Part shown: one piece after another, positions 21,797 through 32,959 of the stretch
How positions within the stretch are numbered: position 1 is the first letter of the stretch
How the letters are laid out: each line of letters starts with the position of its first letter
Source: Saccopteryx bilineata
Lineage: Eukaryota > Chordata > Mammalia > Chiroptera > Emballonuridae
DNA length: 64,000 bases
Direction: 5' to 3'
Assembly (NCBI RefSeq): GCF_036850765.1
Contig: NC_089496.1
Span: 105,607,767 to 105,671,766 of the forward strand
The notes under the pieces: generated by a model
What the model saw: only the letters and a program-made list of their open reading frames with translations
Databases searched by the model: none
Told to the model about the DNA's origin: nothing
Program-made: the position numbers and the translations under genes

Positions 21797-22199
21797 TCTG
21801 AGAGGCTGGGTGACGTGCCCGAGGTCTCACGACTCGCAAGGGCAATGCTGGGGTGTGGACCCGAGTGTGTCCGTCCACCCACCAGCCCACAGCGCCTCCC
21901 CAGCCTCGCCTGCTGTAGCGCCCCCTGGAGGACCTGGCGGCTCTTCAGCTGGGCAGCTTTGGCAAAGATGCTCAGCAGCGAGTGGGAGGTGCCCGAGAAC
22001 TCCCCACGGAGTGGGGCCACCCCCGCCTGTCAGAAGGGGGGGAACGCAGGTGTAACTGCTGCTGAGTCTACTGCCGCTGGAGGTGGGCGCGTGGGGGGGG
22101 GGGGGCAGGGAGGCTCCTGGCCAGTGAGGAGGTGGCCCCCCGGGGCCCAGAGGCCAGCCTCCCTGGGCCCAGCATCTGTGCCCAGAGCAGGGAGCTGCG
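21797..22199 (-). repeat. inverted duplication, arm B (likely derived copy)
   Basis: Reverse complement of 8791-9193. Similarity stops at 21797 exactly where the MIR carried along from arm A is broken off; the bases to its left are unrelated to MIR. The exon-like segment is preserved: CAG acceptor (22027-22029 on the minus strand) followed by an open frame containing GEFSGTSHSLLSIFAKAAQ. Relative to arm A there is one frame-changing indel upstream of SLLSIF. Confidence 0.85.
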
Positions 22200-22685
22200 G
22201 GGTGGGGGTGGGGGGTGGGAGTGGTGCTGGAGCCAGGGTGGAGCAGGGAAGGGCAGCTGTGATATATAGATCACTCCTGGGAATAGAAAAAATAAGTCAA
22301 TTGGAAACACTAAGCCCGTGGGTGGGATGTGAAAACTATGGGCTTCTTGCAGGATTCCAGTTCTTCCTCTTGGGCCGTCACACTTCCTAGAGAAGGGTCT
22401 GCCGTCTGCCTGGAGGATGCTATGGTCCTTCTGCCTCAGTTCTGGGGACTGATCACAGCCCAACATTCAGCGAGGTGAACGTTCACTGAAACCCCGGGTG
22501 GCACCCCAGCCCTCAGCTGTCCCTGGTGCTCTCCGACTTTCCACCCCTCGGGCTGGGGCTCCACATTTCTCTCTGGGCAGTATTGGTGGTGCGGGCCGAC
22601 TAGGGAACCAACTTCTGAAATACCCATTTGTATTTGTTGATTCATTTTGCGCCAACTTCATTCCTGCTCTTAATTCATTTGAGCT
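22200..22685. other. no recognised feature
   Basis: Unique sequence; a G-rich start, then mixed composition. Confidence 0.5.
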
Positions 22686-22890
22686 CAGTCCTGGAGGGGG
22701 TCCTGGCGGGGGTCCCAGCAGGGGGGGAGGGGGGTAAGTCCTGGCGGGGGGGGGTCTCGGTTGGGGTGAGGGAGTGGGGTCCTGGCCAGGGTCCTGGAGG
22801 TGGGTGGGGTCCTGGCAGGGGGGGTCCAGGTGGGGGTCCTGGAGGTGGGTGGGGTCTTGGCAGGGGGGGTCCAGGTGGGGGTCCTGGCTG
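22685..22890 (+). repeat. G-rich minisatellite, 45-bp unit, G-quadruplex-prone
   Basis: A 45-bp unit (GGTCCTGGAGGTGGGTGGGG, then a TCCTGGCAGG...TCCAGGTGGG half) is present in two nearly identical tandem copies at about 22788-22877, preceded by degenerate units back to 22685. Because 45 is a multiple of three, every frame stays open and repeats a Gly/Pro/Trp-rich or Pro/His-rich peptide; these are composition artefacts. Runs of G3-G7 on the plus strand favour G-quadruplexes. Confidence 0.9.
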
Positions 22891-23640
22891 CCCACCCTCA
22901 CAGCAGCCAGCTTGCCCGAGTCCACTACCCCTGGTCCATATGCTTTTCCACATCCCAAATTTTGCCATAGTTTTTTCAGTCTGTCCTTGTGTGCTTATGT
23001 GTTAAAAAAAAACCCAAGAAAATCTCTTTATACTGATTTTAGAGGGTTTGGAAGGGAGAAGAAGAAAACACCAGCGTTGGATCCATCTTTACTGAGACGG
23101 TCCTGCCTCTCTCGAGGGTCAGCAGCTACCTGGACCCTGGCCTGTTCTCTGGACCCTGTGGCCACTCACCGCTTCTGTCTGGAGGTCAGTACTGGAAGGC
23201 AGGCCCCTGGGCAACCGCAGGTGCAGACCTCCGGGCCTCACTCACCTCCACTCCCTCGGGGCTCCCTGTTCTCAACCTCCTCCTCTTCCCCTGAGGCTCC
23301 TCCTGCCTCAGGTGAGCCGGGGTCCCCTGCAGGCTCCTCTTTTCTCTTTCCTTTTGCCCTATGTTGATCTGACCCATTTAACATTTTAAGTCATGTTGCA
23401 AAATTTCTTGTCTGCCAATGCCCTCTTATTATTTAAAACAGTTATGATTTTATTATTGAAGCATATATTTTTTTCCTGAATTTTATGAAAGTTTGGGTGG
23501 AATCGGGAATAGTTGCAAGTACTTAATAGTTGTCTTATCCAGCCCTGAAGTGAAAACATTCAGGCCAGCCCCCTTTCCCTGTCTCGGTGGTCGGGCGGTG
23601 AGCTGGAGGTTAGGTCACACTTAGAATGGTCTGTGCCACA
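22890..23640. other. no recognised gene
   Basis: Mixed sequence after the minisatellite. A 197-codon frame (22774-23367) is partly minisatellite and has no recognisable domain. Confidence 0.4.
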
Positions 23641-24090
23641 CTAAGATGATTCTTCCATATTTTCTTTTAGTACATCTCTATTATTTTCTCACATTTAAAT
23701 TTTTGGTTCCTTTGAAGTTTTATTTGATGTTAGATGTACAGAGAGGTCTAGATTTAGAAAATGTTTATCCATTTGTTTAAACATTTTTGACCAGTTTTCT
23801 AATTGGAGATACACACTGAGTTAATTCATGTAGCTTCATGATGTGTATTATTATCTTATGGGATAAGTTCTCTCTCTTTCTCTTTCTTTTTTAAGCATTC
23901 TTGGCACTCTGGCACTCTGTATAAGTTTGTTCTATTAAATACATTTTTGACTAATTCGGGCAAGTTACAAAATCCCACTAGCATTTGGGTGTGCTTGCAT
24001 TTATTTTTACAGATTCTTTTAGGGAGCACTGGCATTTTAATAATTATAAGCCACATTTAAGCCTCTTGAATAAACCTAAGTTATCCAGCC
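23640..24090 (-). repeat. old L1/HAL1 fragment, antisense
   Basis: The plus strand reads GTTCCTTTGAAGTTTTATTT, GATGTTAGATGTACAGAGAG, GTCTAGATTTAGAAAATG and GACCAGTTTTCTAATTGG, in the order of the antisense of an old L1 second open reading frame. No frame survives. Confidence 0.65.
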
Positions 24091-24399
24091 AGCTGAAGTA
24101 ATAGTTTATTTTGAGATGTAATAACGTTGTCTCAACATCCATCTCACACCTGATAGAAGTCCCAACGCGTCCTCGGTCTCCCTGGGGCTGCGTGGCAGTG
24201 CCAGGGTTGGCTGTTTGTTTATTTTTCCCCCGGGCCAGTTCCATTTTCCTGCTGCCTTGGAATCCTTGATCTCCGCTCTGGCTCTGACCCCTGCACATCT
24301 GTCCTTTCTCCGGTCCGCACACTCCACTGGACCATCTGATCTTTCCACTGGCACCAACTCAAGGCTGTGAGCACACGAGATAGGCGACTTCAGGGTGGC

Positions 24400-24610
24400 G
24401 TAACATTCCGAGCTCTGGAGTCAGACTGTCTGCGTCAACAGCTAGAGTCCATTTGCAAGCTGTGCACTTGGTCCAGTTACTCAATTTCTCTTTGCTTGCA
24501 CTTCTCACTGTCCTGGGAAATAGGATTTTTGCGATAACTAAATGACAAACAGTTGAAGTGTGTCGTGCATTGATCCAGAAAGTAGGTGCTCAATAAATAG
24601 GAGCTTTTAA
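24400..24610 (+). repeat. MIR SINE
   Basis: Begins GAGCTCTGGAGTCAGACTGT, has GGTCCAGTTACTCAATTTCT and ends GTAGGTGCTCAATAAATAGG. Nearly full length. Followed by a CATCATCACCACCACC microsatellite (24611-24646). Confidence 0.85.
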
Positions 24611-24646
24611 CATCATCATCACCACCACCACCACCACCATCATCAT
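24611..24646. repeat. (CAT/CAC)n microsatellite
   Basis: About twelve trinucleotide units in the MIR tail region. The stretch 24650-25050 after it holds nothing recognised. Confidence 0.95.
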
Positions 24647-25802
24647 TGAAGGTTTGGAGGCTATACAAATAGATTATATTGTGATGGAGCACAAGACATG
24701 ACTTTAAACTGAATAATAATGTATGTGTTTACCTTAAAAGAGCCTCTACTCATCCTCTTCCTAGAAAAAGGTCTTCACTTGCTCTTTAAGCTCCCTCTCG
24801 GGCCACTTACTTTGATGTCTCCCCTTCTTTTTTCCTGGCTTACTCACTTCCAGCCCAATCTCCCTACCTTAAATCTGGTCCATTACACAAGGCACAGGGA
24901 TTATCGTTTCAAAACTAAACCAGCCCAACAAGGTTTCACAAAAGGACCAGTTCTCTCCGGAGAGGAATTCTATAGTTTCACAGCTCAAAAAACTTAACAA
25001 TTATTTTTTTTCCTACTTCACAGAGTTAAGATAGCCTATCTAAAAGGTACATCTCTCCACTTTATCAAGTCTCCTTTATTGTCCGTATAGAGTGTTGTTT
25101 TCTACATAGAGCATGTGTCTGAGAGTTATATATAAATTGTTATTGGGAACGGAATTTTATTCATTACACTGTCTTGCTGGTTATTGTTAGCATGAAAGTT
25201 ATTACTTTTTTGTATATTTGTTTTGGACCTTGAGAATAGTACCGTTGTTTCCAACAATTTTCTCAGTTTATTTTCCTCAGTTTTCTCTGGTATCTAATCA
25301 TTTTATCTTCAAATAATAAAAATTTTGCTTGCTTCTTTGCAATACTTATACCTTTTGTTTTGCTTTATTGTGCTGGCTTGGACAGATGTTCTATATCAGT
25401 GACGATAATGGTCCGCTGAAATTGATGGATTCTACTTGCAAATATTTTGTTTAGGATTTATAAGTGAAATGAGGTCTACTGTTTTCTTTTTGGTTTCTCT
25501 TTGATAGGTTTTGGGGTAGTGTTTTTCTGGCTTTATAAAAACAATAAAAGCATTGAGAAGCACTCCTTTCTCTGAGTTCTGGAACAATTAAACATTTTTT
25601 TGTATTATCTATTCTTTGATGGTTTGAGCCATGTAGGCTGCCTGGGCCTGACTCCTTTGAGGAATAGCTTCTTCATAATTGCCTCAAAGCTTATTTAAGG
25701 TTGTCTGTTTCTTCTTGATATAGACAATTTATTATTCCTGGAATACTTGTCCACATTATCCAAGTTTTAAAATTTATTTCAGCAGTTTCACAAAGCATTC
25801 TT

Positions 25803-26133
25803 TTTTTTTTTTTTTTTTTTTTTTTTACAGGAACAGAGAGTGAGTCAGAGAGAGGGATAGACAGGAACACAGAGAGATGAGAAGCATCAATCATCAATTT
25901 TTCATTGCAACACCTTAGTTGTTCATTGATTGCTTTCTCATATGTGCCTTGACCGTGGGCCTTTAGCAGACCGAGTAACCCCTTGCTCGAGCCAGTGATC
26001 GTGGGTCCAAGCTGGTGAGCTTTATGCTCAAGCCAGATGAGCGCGCACTGAAGCTGGTGACCTCGGGGTCTCAAACCTGGGTCTTCCGCATCCCAGTCCA
26101 ACACTCTATCCACTGTGCCACCGCCTGGTTAGG
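25803..26133 (-). repeat. bat tRNA-derived SINE, type B
   Basis: Full-length minus-strand copy with CAACACCTTAGTTGTTCATT and a head ending CACCGCCTGGTTAGG. Flanked by a perfect 14-bp duplication CACAAAGCATTCTT (25789-25802 and 26134-26147). A 140-codon minus-strand frame here is SINE sequence. Confidence 0.96.
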
Positions 26134-26173
26134 CACAAAGCATTCTTGAATATGTTAAAAACTTGCCCCTGGG

Positions 26174-26385
26174 GCCTGGCTGGGTTGCTCAGTGGATAAA
26201 GTGTCAACCTGGAGCACCAGAGGTCACAGGTTCGATCCTCCTGTTAGGCCACATATGAGAAGCAACCAGTGAATGTACAACTAAGTGGAACAACAAGTTG
26301 ATGCTTCTCTCTCTCTCTTTCTCTCTCTCTTTCACTCTCCCTCCCTTCTTCTCTCTTTCTCAAATCAATGAAACAATTGAAAAAA
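26174..26385 (+). repeat. Ves SINE
   Basis: tRNA-like head GGCCTGGCTGGGTTGCTCAG with B box AGGTTCGATCC, short body GTGGAACAACAAGTTGATGC, a long TC-rich run and an AATCAATGAAACAATTGAAA tail. This is the standard bat Ves design. It inserted in the old L1 fragment 40 bp from the type B SINE. Confidence 0.92.
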
Positions 26386-27090
26386 AAATCTTTCCCCCAC
26401 ATCTGTGGTTATTTGCCCTTTCTTTTGTCTTTAATTTGGATATTTGTATTTCTCTACTCTTTGTTCTTCTTTAATTAAGGTAGACTATGACTTGTCTTTT
26501 TAGGGTTTTATATCTCCTTAATGAGTTAATGAATGATCTTGCTTTTAGGTTTTCTAGTTTAAACTCAGTGTCATGCTTTTAGTCTTTATCTCCTTCCGCT
26601 TTGTGGTTGATCTTACTCTTTCTTCTTAGTAATAAGAGCATTGACGGCTGTAAAATTTCCCCAAGGACAATTCAACTTCAGTTATTCCGTTTTGGCGCGC
26701 AGCAATGTCAGTCTGTTGTGTTAGCCAATAGGTACGGAGAGTGTGTGCAGTGTTTCCATGTTGTTGCGGAGTTACTGTTTGTTTGTTTCTACTTATTTAC
26801 TTCTAGTTTTTTCAGAAAATGTGATCTACTCTTCCTGCTGTTGAAAATATGTTGAAGTAGCTTTTACGGCATAATGTGGACTTACTTCATGCCTGAGAAA
26901 CAGTTAGGGTCAATAATTATTTCATAAATATTGGGAAAATAACATACATTCTCTAATTATGATATGTAACATGTAATAGATGTTATAGATGTATAGAAAT
27001 ATACTACATCTACTATCTACTTCTATACATATATAACATATATACATGTTATTAATTATGCTATTGTGATCACCTATATCCATATGTTTT

Positions 27091-27474
27091 TTGTTTGTTT
27101 GTTTGTTTGTTTTTGTATTTTTCTGAAGCTGGAAACGAGGAGGCAGTCAGACAGACTCCCGCATGTGCCCGACCGGGATCCACCCGGCACGCCCACCAGG
27201 GGGCGATGCTCTGCCCATCCGGGGCATCGCTCTGTTGCGACCAGAGCCACTCTAGCGCCTGGGGCAGAGGCCAAGGAACCATCCCCAGCGCCTGGGTCAT
27301 CTTTTGCTCCAATGGAGCCTTGGATGCGGGAGGGAAAGAGAGAGACAGAGAGGAAGGAGAGGGGGAGGGGTGGAGAAGCAGATGGGCACTTCTCCTGTAT
27401 GCCCTGGCTGGGAATTGAACCCCGGACTTCTGCACGCCAGGCCGATGCTCTACCACTGAGCCAACTGGCCAGGG
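27091..27474 (-). repeat. bat tRNA-derived SINE, type A
   Basis: Full-length minus-strand copy with a (TTTG)n tail on the plus strand. Flanked by a perfect ~18-bp duplication CCTATATCCATATGTTTT (27073-27090 and 27475-27492), so it is relatively young. The 140-codon frames overlapping it are not genes. Confidence 0.97.
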
Positions 27475-27579
27475 CCTATATCCATATGTTTTAATGTCCT
27501 TGATCTGTCAAGATCTAAGAGTGATGTGGAATTTGATTTTTGTCAGTCACCCCTCTCATTTTTCTGGAGTTTATCATAC

Positions 27580-27770
27580 AAGGAAATGTTTAAGTGTGGT
27601 CCCTGGGCCAGCAGCATCAGCAGCACCTGAGGCCGTGGTAGGCATGCGAAACCTTGAGCCCCACCCAGACCTGCTAGGTCAGAAATTGGGGCTGGCCCAG
27701 AAGTCTGTGCCGCAGGAAGCCCTCCAGAATCGCGATGCACACTCGCATGTGAGGGTCTCCCTGTGTCCCA
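27580..27770 (+). repeat. MER20/MER5-like hAT-Charlie fragment
   Basis: Shows AGTGTGGTCCCTGGGCCAGC, AGCATCAGCAGCACCTGAGG, GAGCCCCACCCAGACCTGC, then GTCAGAAATTGGGGCTGGCC and AAGCCCTCCAGAATCGCGAT, in the order of the old mammalian hAT-Charlie MITEs. The right end is degraded. Confidence 0.75.
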
Positions 27771-27949
27771 CTCTGTCCTGAGGAATTACTCTTCCTGCCC
27801 ACTAGTGTGTAGAGCCACCTTTCCCAGTAACTTCATTCTGTTTCTGAAGTACTCATTCTGTACCAATATCCTGCATCATACTCTTTTCAGTTTTATAGCT
27901 AATAACCAAAGACAGGCAAATCAGAATTAGATATTATGCTTTTCTTAGT

Positions 27950-28640
27950 AAATTTACAAAGATTTAAAAACTCAGTAACGTTCAGTGTTGACAAGAAGCT
28001 AATAAAGTAAACATGTTCATACATTTGTTGTGAGATGTAAAGTGATACATTTTTTTTTCCTGAAAAGAAATAATGGTAATATGTCTAAAATAGCTTAACC
28101 TTTGCTTCAGTAGTCCCACCCCTAGGAATTCATTGTAAGAAAATAATCAGAACTGGAGAAAAATTTATATTTAAACTGCTTTTGGATTGCTTATTTATAC
28201 TGTCAATCAATCATTTCTAATAAATAGAATATTTTTCTGGAGAAGTTATAGGTTAAATGTATGACATGTACCTACCATTATAGTATTGGACATAACAATT
28301 TCACTGCCTTAAAATTCTTGTTTCACCTATTTGCTTTTTTAAATAGAGAAGAATATAGGTCACCTAGGAGGCCAACAATACAAGAATGTCAAATTATGAC
28401 ATATTCAATTCAAATGAAATATTATACAGCACTAAAAATAATGTTCCTAGAAAATACTTAATGGCTTGCGGAAAAGTTCATGATGTACTACTAAGTAAAA
28501 AAAACAAATAGTATAAAAACTGTATTTGTAATATCACCCAACTTTGCAAAAATATATAATTATGTGTGCTCATGATAAAAAAAAATACTCCAAAGAGTGA
28601 AAAAGACTGAAGGCTTGACATCAGAATGTCTAGTAGGTAT
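27950..28640 (+). repeat. old L1M 3' fragment, sense
   Basis: Plus strand matches an old L1 3' end: TTTGCTTCAGTAGTCCCACC, CCTAGGAATTCATTGTAAGA, GAAATATTATACAGCACTAA, GTTCATGATGTACTACTAAG, ATAAAAACTGTATTTGTAAT, and a GAGTGAAAAAGACTGAAGG block. No open frame remains. Confidence 0.7.
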
Positions 28641-28669
28641 CCGTGAGAAGCTAACATAGATGGCAGGGT

Positions 28670-28815
28670 TAGGAACGCAGCCTCTGGCATAAGCCTGCCT
28701 GGGTCAGACTCATGGCTCAGCCGCCTGGAGCTGTGTGATCTTAGGAAAGTTTCTTTTCTTTGTTGTGTTTATGAAATTATCTAAAATAAGTATGCCTCAC
28801 TTTTAAAATGGGAAA
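28670..28815 (+). repeat. MIR fragment
   Basis: Reads CGCAGCCTCTGGCATAAGCC, GGGTCAGACTCATGGCTCAG, GCTGTGTGATCTTAGG, in MIR order. An A-run near 28820-28837 follows. Confidence 0.65.
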
Positions 28816-28933
28816 AAAGTAAAAAAAAAAAAAAAAAGAGGAAGTGATGGAGAAGCAAGAGGAGTGTAAAAATTCCCCACGCAAAGTGGCTGAAGCAGAA
28901 AAGGGAAGTTGTTGACACAGAATTGAAGTGGGG

Positions 28934-29044
28934 TTTTTTTTGTTGTTTTTTTTTGCATTTTTCTGAAGTTGGAAACAGGGAGAGACAGTCAGACAGACTC
29001 CCGCATGCGCCCGACCGGGATCCACCCGGCACGCCCACCAGGGT
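28934..29044 (-). repeat. 5'-truncated type A SINE
   Basis: Only the last ~100 bases of the SINE are present: poly-T and GCATTTTTCTGAAG, then GACTCCCGCATGCGCCCGAC, stopping at GCACGCCCACCAGGG. The tRNA head is missing. Confidence 0.93.
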
Positions 29045-29420
29045 TTGTAGGAGGGTTGGCTTGAAGCAGGGCTCTAATAATGACCCTCAGACCCTGTTTC
29101 CTCTGTCTTTCAGTTTACTACCTGGATCTTTCCGGGCCATGGGCTTCCTCCTGCAGCGGCACCAGACCTCATGTGGTCCTCAACATCCTTCTCACTTCAC
29201 AGCCAGTGAGATTTTCCATAATTCCCAAAGAAAATCTCATGTCATCCCATTGGCTCTGTTGGAGTCACATGCCCATATTTCTACCAATCAGAGTGCCAGG
29301 GAAGATACAATGCACTGATTGGCTTAAGCCTGGATCATTCAACAGCCTGAATCAAGCATCGAGTCCTTATCCACAAAACCAGAGGGAGGGACAGCAAGCA
29401 AAGGAGCAATTCTCTAATAG
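29045..29420. repeat. possible old L1 3'-UTR-like fragment
   Basis: Contains CATCCCATTGGCTCTGTTGG, AGTCACATGCCCATATTTCT, ACCAATCAGAGTGCCAGGG and a CACTGATTGGCTTAAGCC block, which resemble the ATTGG-rich 3' UTR of old L1M elements. Orientation not certain. Confidence 0.4.
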
Positions 29421-31850
29421 GAAATACTAGGTGGCAAGAAACAAAAGATGCTCTTTGTCTCTGAAAGGAGGTGGCTGCACAACTCTGCCTGCTGTTTTGA
29501 GTGCATCTCTGTAACATCCTTGTCCATCTTAAGGTTTGGGGGTCTTTGTTTTTATGCCCACAATGGAGATGGCTGTATTGATTTTTCCTGAACCGAGACT
29601 GAGCCAGGTGGTGAACAAATGCTTCTCAGTATGCTGAACCGCAGGCTTATTATAAATAGCCCTCAGTTCGTGCTTTCACCATTTCACATAAAAAGGGATT
29701 TCAATAAGTGCCCTTTCTAAACTGTCCAAGACTATTAACTGTCTGAGTGTCATTGGGAAGCATACAGAAGGTATCCCTGAGGCAGCAATCAGGGCGTAGA
29801 GGATCTTCACTGTATTTACATCATTATATGTAACTCAAACACAGTGTCTTCGATGATGCCCATGACCTCCCGTAGAAGACAGGTGTAACAATAGTCCTGC
29901 CAATTTGCTGAAAAGTTTATCATTCTTAGGATGACAGCTGGAGCTCCTCACCCCAATTCAATATCCTTGAGCTAAACAGTGTCCTCATTTTATGGCTGTT
30001 ATGAAACTGTATTCTTGGAACAATGACAAACTCTTGACTCCTCTAAAATCATGGCCAGTTGAACCTACTGGGTCACTGCAATTGGCAATAAAAACTGGTT
30101 GCATATTAAGCAGATACACCTGCTTCTATAGGCATCTCTCAGGTGCCAAAGGATAGATTGATTGTGCAGACCAAGCTCCATGCACTGGGAGGCAAGAAAG
30201 GGAATGGAATTCCCCTGGGACCTTGGGCTTCAGGAAGTATGGAGCAAGCATACCTCCTGTCTGAGCAGGCTGTCGTTCCTCCTGACAGTGAAACGATCCA
30301 GTTTTCCTGGACTGTGAATATGAAGAGACCTTTAGCCCACCTTAGTCAACACTTGAAAAAGTATATGATCCTGGCAGGAACCCATAAATAAGAAGGTACT
30401 AGAACGGGCCATACGCACCTTGTCATTTCCTTAATAAAATGAGATTTCATTGCCTTGGCCCTGTCATCATCTTTATCAGGCCTGCTGCCTCTTTCTCTGT
30501 TTCTTGGACATGCAGTGGGTTGCCTGGTTACTTGAAAAGAGCCAGTTTTTTTCCAAGCAGAAGACTACCGATGTCATACCGTGTTCCTAGTGTTTACACC
30601 GTGTCTTTGCTGTGCCAGTTACTGCACTGAGTAATTCTGTACATTTTCTTGAGTCCCCCCAACAAGTCTCTATGGTAGTTTTCATAATTACCATTGTAAA
30701 CAGGAGGAAACCAAGGCTCTGCCTTGGTACGTAACTTGCCCAAAGTCATCCAGCACTATTTGTGAAACTGGAGCTTTGAAACTAAACCTGCCAATGCTAA
30801 ATATGGTGTTATTTCCCTTTTGTTATCAATAGCTGACAACAATGTACCAGTATTTAGGTCCTTTAAACTGAGTTTGGCGAAATTCAGCTTGGATCCATTT
30901 TTATCTCTGCTTTCCAAATCTAGCCACCTCCATGACATTACAGGCCAAATTATTGGGGTGACTAGTTGTCTGAAGGAATCTACTCTTCTCAATGCATAAC
31001 TGTTCCACAGCTGTCTTCCAGAACCTTCCACAGGGGTCCTCGCCCTGAGGTGTTGGCAAAGCCACCCAAGAACAAAATCTCTCCCTTCCTCCATAAGAGC
31101 ACCTCTGCCTCACCTTTGTTTGGCCTGTTTCTTGGCTCTGCAGTGCTAATGATCAGAACAAGACAGGTGTGTGACTTATGACCCCTGTGTTTACACTTAT
31201 CCGATGTGAAATGCTAACAATTGCTTTGCAACTTTATATTTAGATCCCAGTACAAGGTTGGACCCAGCTGTTTAAAAAACAAATAGTTTTACAGCCCATT
31301 GTGTAGTGATGACCTCATGCAGAAAGCTGGGTGGATTTTGTCCTTGGAGGGGCTGGTGGCCGTTCCGTAGATTGAGCCGCTCCTCACACGCCACCGTGCG
31401 TGCAGAGGCGGGCCCTGTGGCAGCGGCTGTGGACTGGCCATGAGAGCCATATCTCTTTGTAAATCTTAAAGAAGAATGGGGTTGGGTTTTCCATTCTTTA
31501 ACTATAGAGAAAAGGAAAGAAAAGAAAAGCAACCACTTCCTGTCGGTAAAGTCTTGTGTTTCTAGCTTTGTTAACTTCTCTCTCGCTGGGGAAAAAAAAA
31601 TGCTTTTCAAGAACCACTCTATAAAGGCTGTACCCAGGATTTGGAATTGGCATTTGCAAATGTTGCCTCCAGGGATAAACTCATAAAACCACCCATTACT
31701 CTGTGGCCAGATTTTGGCTCTGTTCCTTCTTTGTACATCGAGCAGTCCTCACAGCCCTGTACTCTCTGCAGCCTGGACAGACCCCTAGTTCCTCATTTAC
31801 ATCCTGCAGGGGGTGGAGCCTTTCCTGCGGGGTGTCACCTCAATGGAACC
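29420..31850. other. no recognised gene; weak MIR/L2 words
   Basis: Unique-looking. A fragment near 30600-30770 has MIR/L2 words such as AACAGGAGGAAACCAAGGC. An 82-codon frame at 30143-30391 reads MPKDRLIVQTKLHALGGKKG at its start but has no recognised homologue or supporting splice signals. Confidence 0.4.
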
Positions 31851-31852
31851 CT

Positions 31853-31894
31853 TTCATTCATTCATTCATTCATTCATTCATTCATTCATTCATT
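31853..31894. repeat. (TTCA)n microsatellite
   Basis: About ten units of TTCA; the standard head of the L2-type repeat that follows. Confidence 0.97.
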
Positions 31895-32330
31895 CTTCAT
31901 TCATCATTCAACCAACAACTCTTTGAGTCCCTACCGTGTGCCAAATACTGCCCCAGGTTCTGAGGACTTGAAGATAATACAAGACCCATTCAATTACTCA
32001 TACTCAAGCCTACAGTCCATCCGAGGAGGCAGCAAAGTAACAAATTGGAAGGCTTTGTGGTAAGGAAGGCCTCTAATGCTTAGCACGCCAGGGGACCAGC
32101 CTAGGGGTGTTAGGCTTGGGGAAGTGAAAAAACTGGTGATCGAAGAGGGCTTCCTGGAGGAGGTAACACCAATGTGAACTTTGAAGAACATAAAGGAGGT
32201 AGCAAATGTGTTTATAACAGAAACAGCAGCTTGCACCAAGGTGCAGGAGTAAGAAGGAAGAGTGCCTTGGGCTGCAGCACTGCTGGGAGGGATTGAGAGC
32301 AGAGGGACGGAGGGAGGAGAAAAGAAGGAG
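31895..32330 (+). repeat. L2-like LINE remnant
   Basis: After the TTCA run it reads CAACCAACAACTCTTTGAGT, CCCTACCGTGTGCCAAATAC, TTGGAAGGCTTTGTGG, GAGGGCTTCCTGGAGGAGG and AAGTGAAAAAACTGGTGATC, matching the well-known L2-type repeat in order. Confidence 0.6.
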
Positions 32331-32419
32331 GACAGGAGAGCGGAACCCAGGGCAGATCCTGATGCTGGCTGCTGTTACCACTGCCGCTGTGATAAGTTCC
32401 TTGTCAAGTTGAGTTTTTT

Positions 32420-32606
32420 ACCTGGCCGGGTGCTTAGTTGATTAGAGCATCATCCTGATACACCATGGTTGCAGGTTCGATCCCTAGCCAGGGCACATAC
32501 AAGAATCGACCAATGACTGCATAAGTAAGTGTAACAACAAATTGATGTTTCTCTTTCTCTTTCTCTTTCCCTCCCTTCCTCTCTTTCTAAAATCAATAGA
32601 AAAAAA
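32420..32606 (+). repeat. Ves SINE, tail invaded by a type A SINE
   Basis: Head CCTGGCCGGGTGCTTAGTTG, B box AGGTTCGATCCC, GGGCACATACAAGAATCGAC, AACAACAAATTGATGTTTC, a TC-rich run and TAAAATCAATAGAAAA tail. The neighbouring type A SINE inserted in that A-rich tail. Confidence 0.94.
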
Positions 32607-32959
32607 TTTTTTTTTTTTGTATTTTTCTGAAGTTGGAAACGGGGAGGCAGTCAGACAGACTCCCGCATATGCCCGACCGGGATCCACCCAGCATGCCCAC
32701 CATCTGGGCTGTTGCTCTGTTGCAACCAGAGCCATTTTAGCACCTGAGGCAGAGGCCACAGAGCCATCCTCAGTGCCCGGGCCAACTTTGCTCCAATGGA
32801 GCCTTGGCTGCAGGAGGGGAAGAGAGAGACAGAGAGGAAGTAGAGGGGGAGGGGTGGGGAAGCAGATGGGCACTTCTCCTGTGTGCCCTGGCCGGGAATT
32901 GAACCCGGGACTTCTGCACGCCAGGCCAACGCTTTACCACTGAGCCAACCAGCCAGGGC
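32607..32959 (-). repeat. bat tRNA-derived SINE, type A
   Basis: Minus-strand copy with the head ending CAACCAGCCAGGGC. The body has lost the ~30-base GGGGGCGATGCTCTGCCC segment present in sister copies. Flanked by a short A/T duplication like AAATTTTTT. Confidence 0.94.

Larger units (their letters stand above)
25050..26900 (-). repeat. old L1/HAL1 fragment, antisense, split by two SINEs
   Basis: Plus-strand AT-rich sequence reads as antisense L1 ORF2: TCTTGCTGGTTATTGTTAGC, TTCCTCAGTTTTCTCTGG, GCTTGCTTCTTTGCAATAC, TTGGTTTCTCTTTGATAGG, and after the SINEs GGATATTTGTATTTCTCTAC and TTGTTCTTCTTTAATTAAGG. It is heavily diverged. The AT-rich tail 26900-27070 shows no further match. Confidence 0.6.

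Noticed and set aside
22788..22877. Short regular repeats considered as a CRISPR-like array
   Set aside because: Units are directly tandem with no spacers, and the DNA is mammalian.
22467..23367. Frames of 125-197 codons rich in Gly/Pro/Trp
   Set aside because: Translation of the 45-bp G-rich minisatellite.
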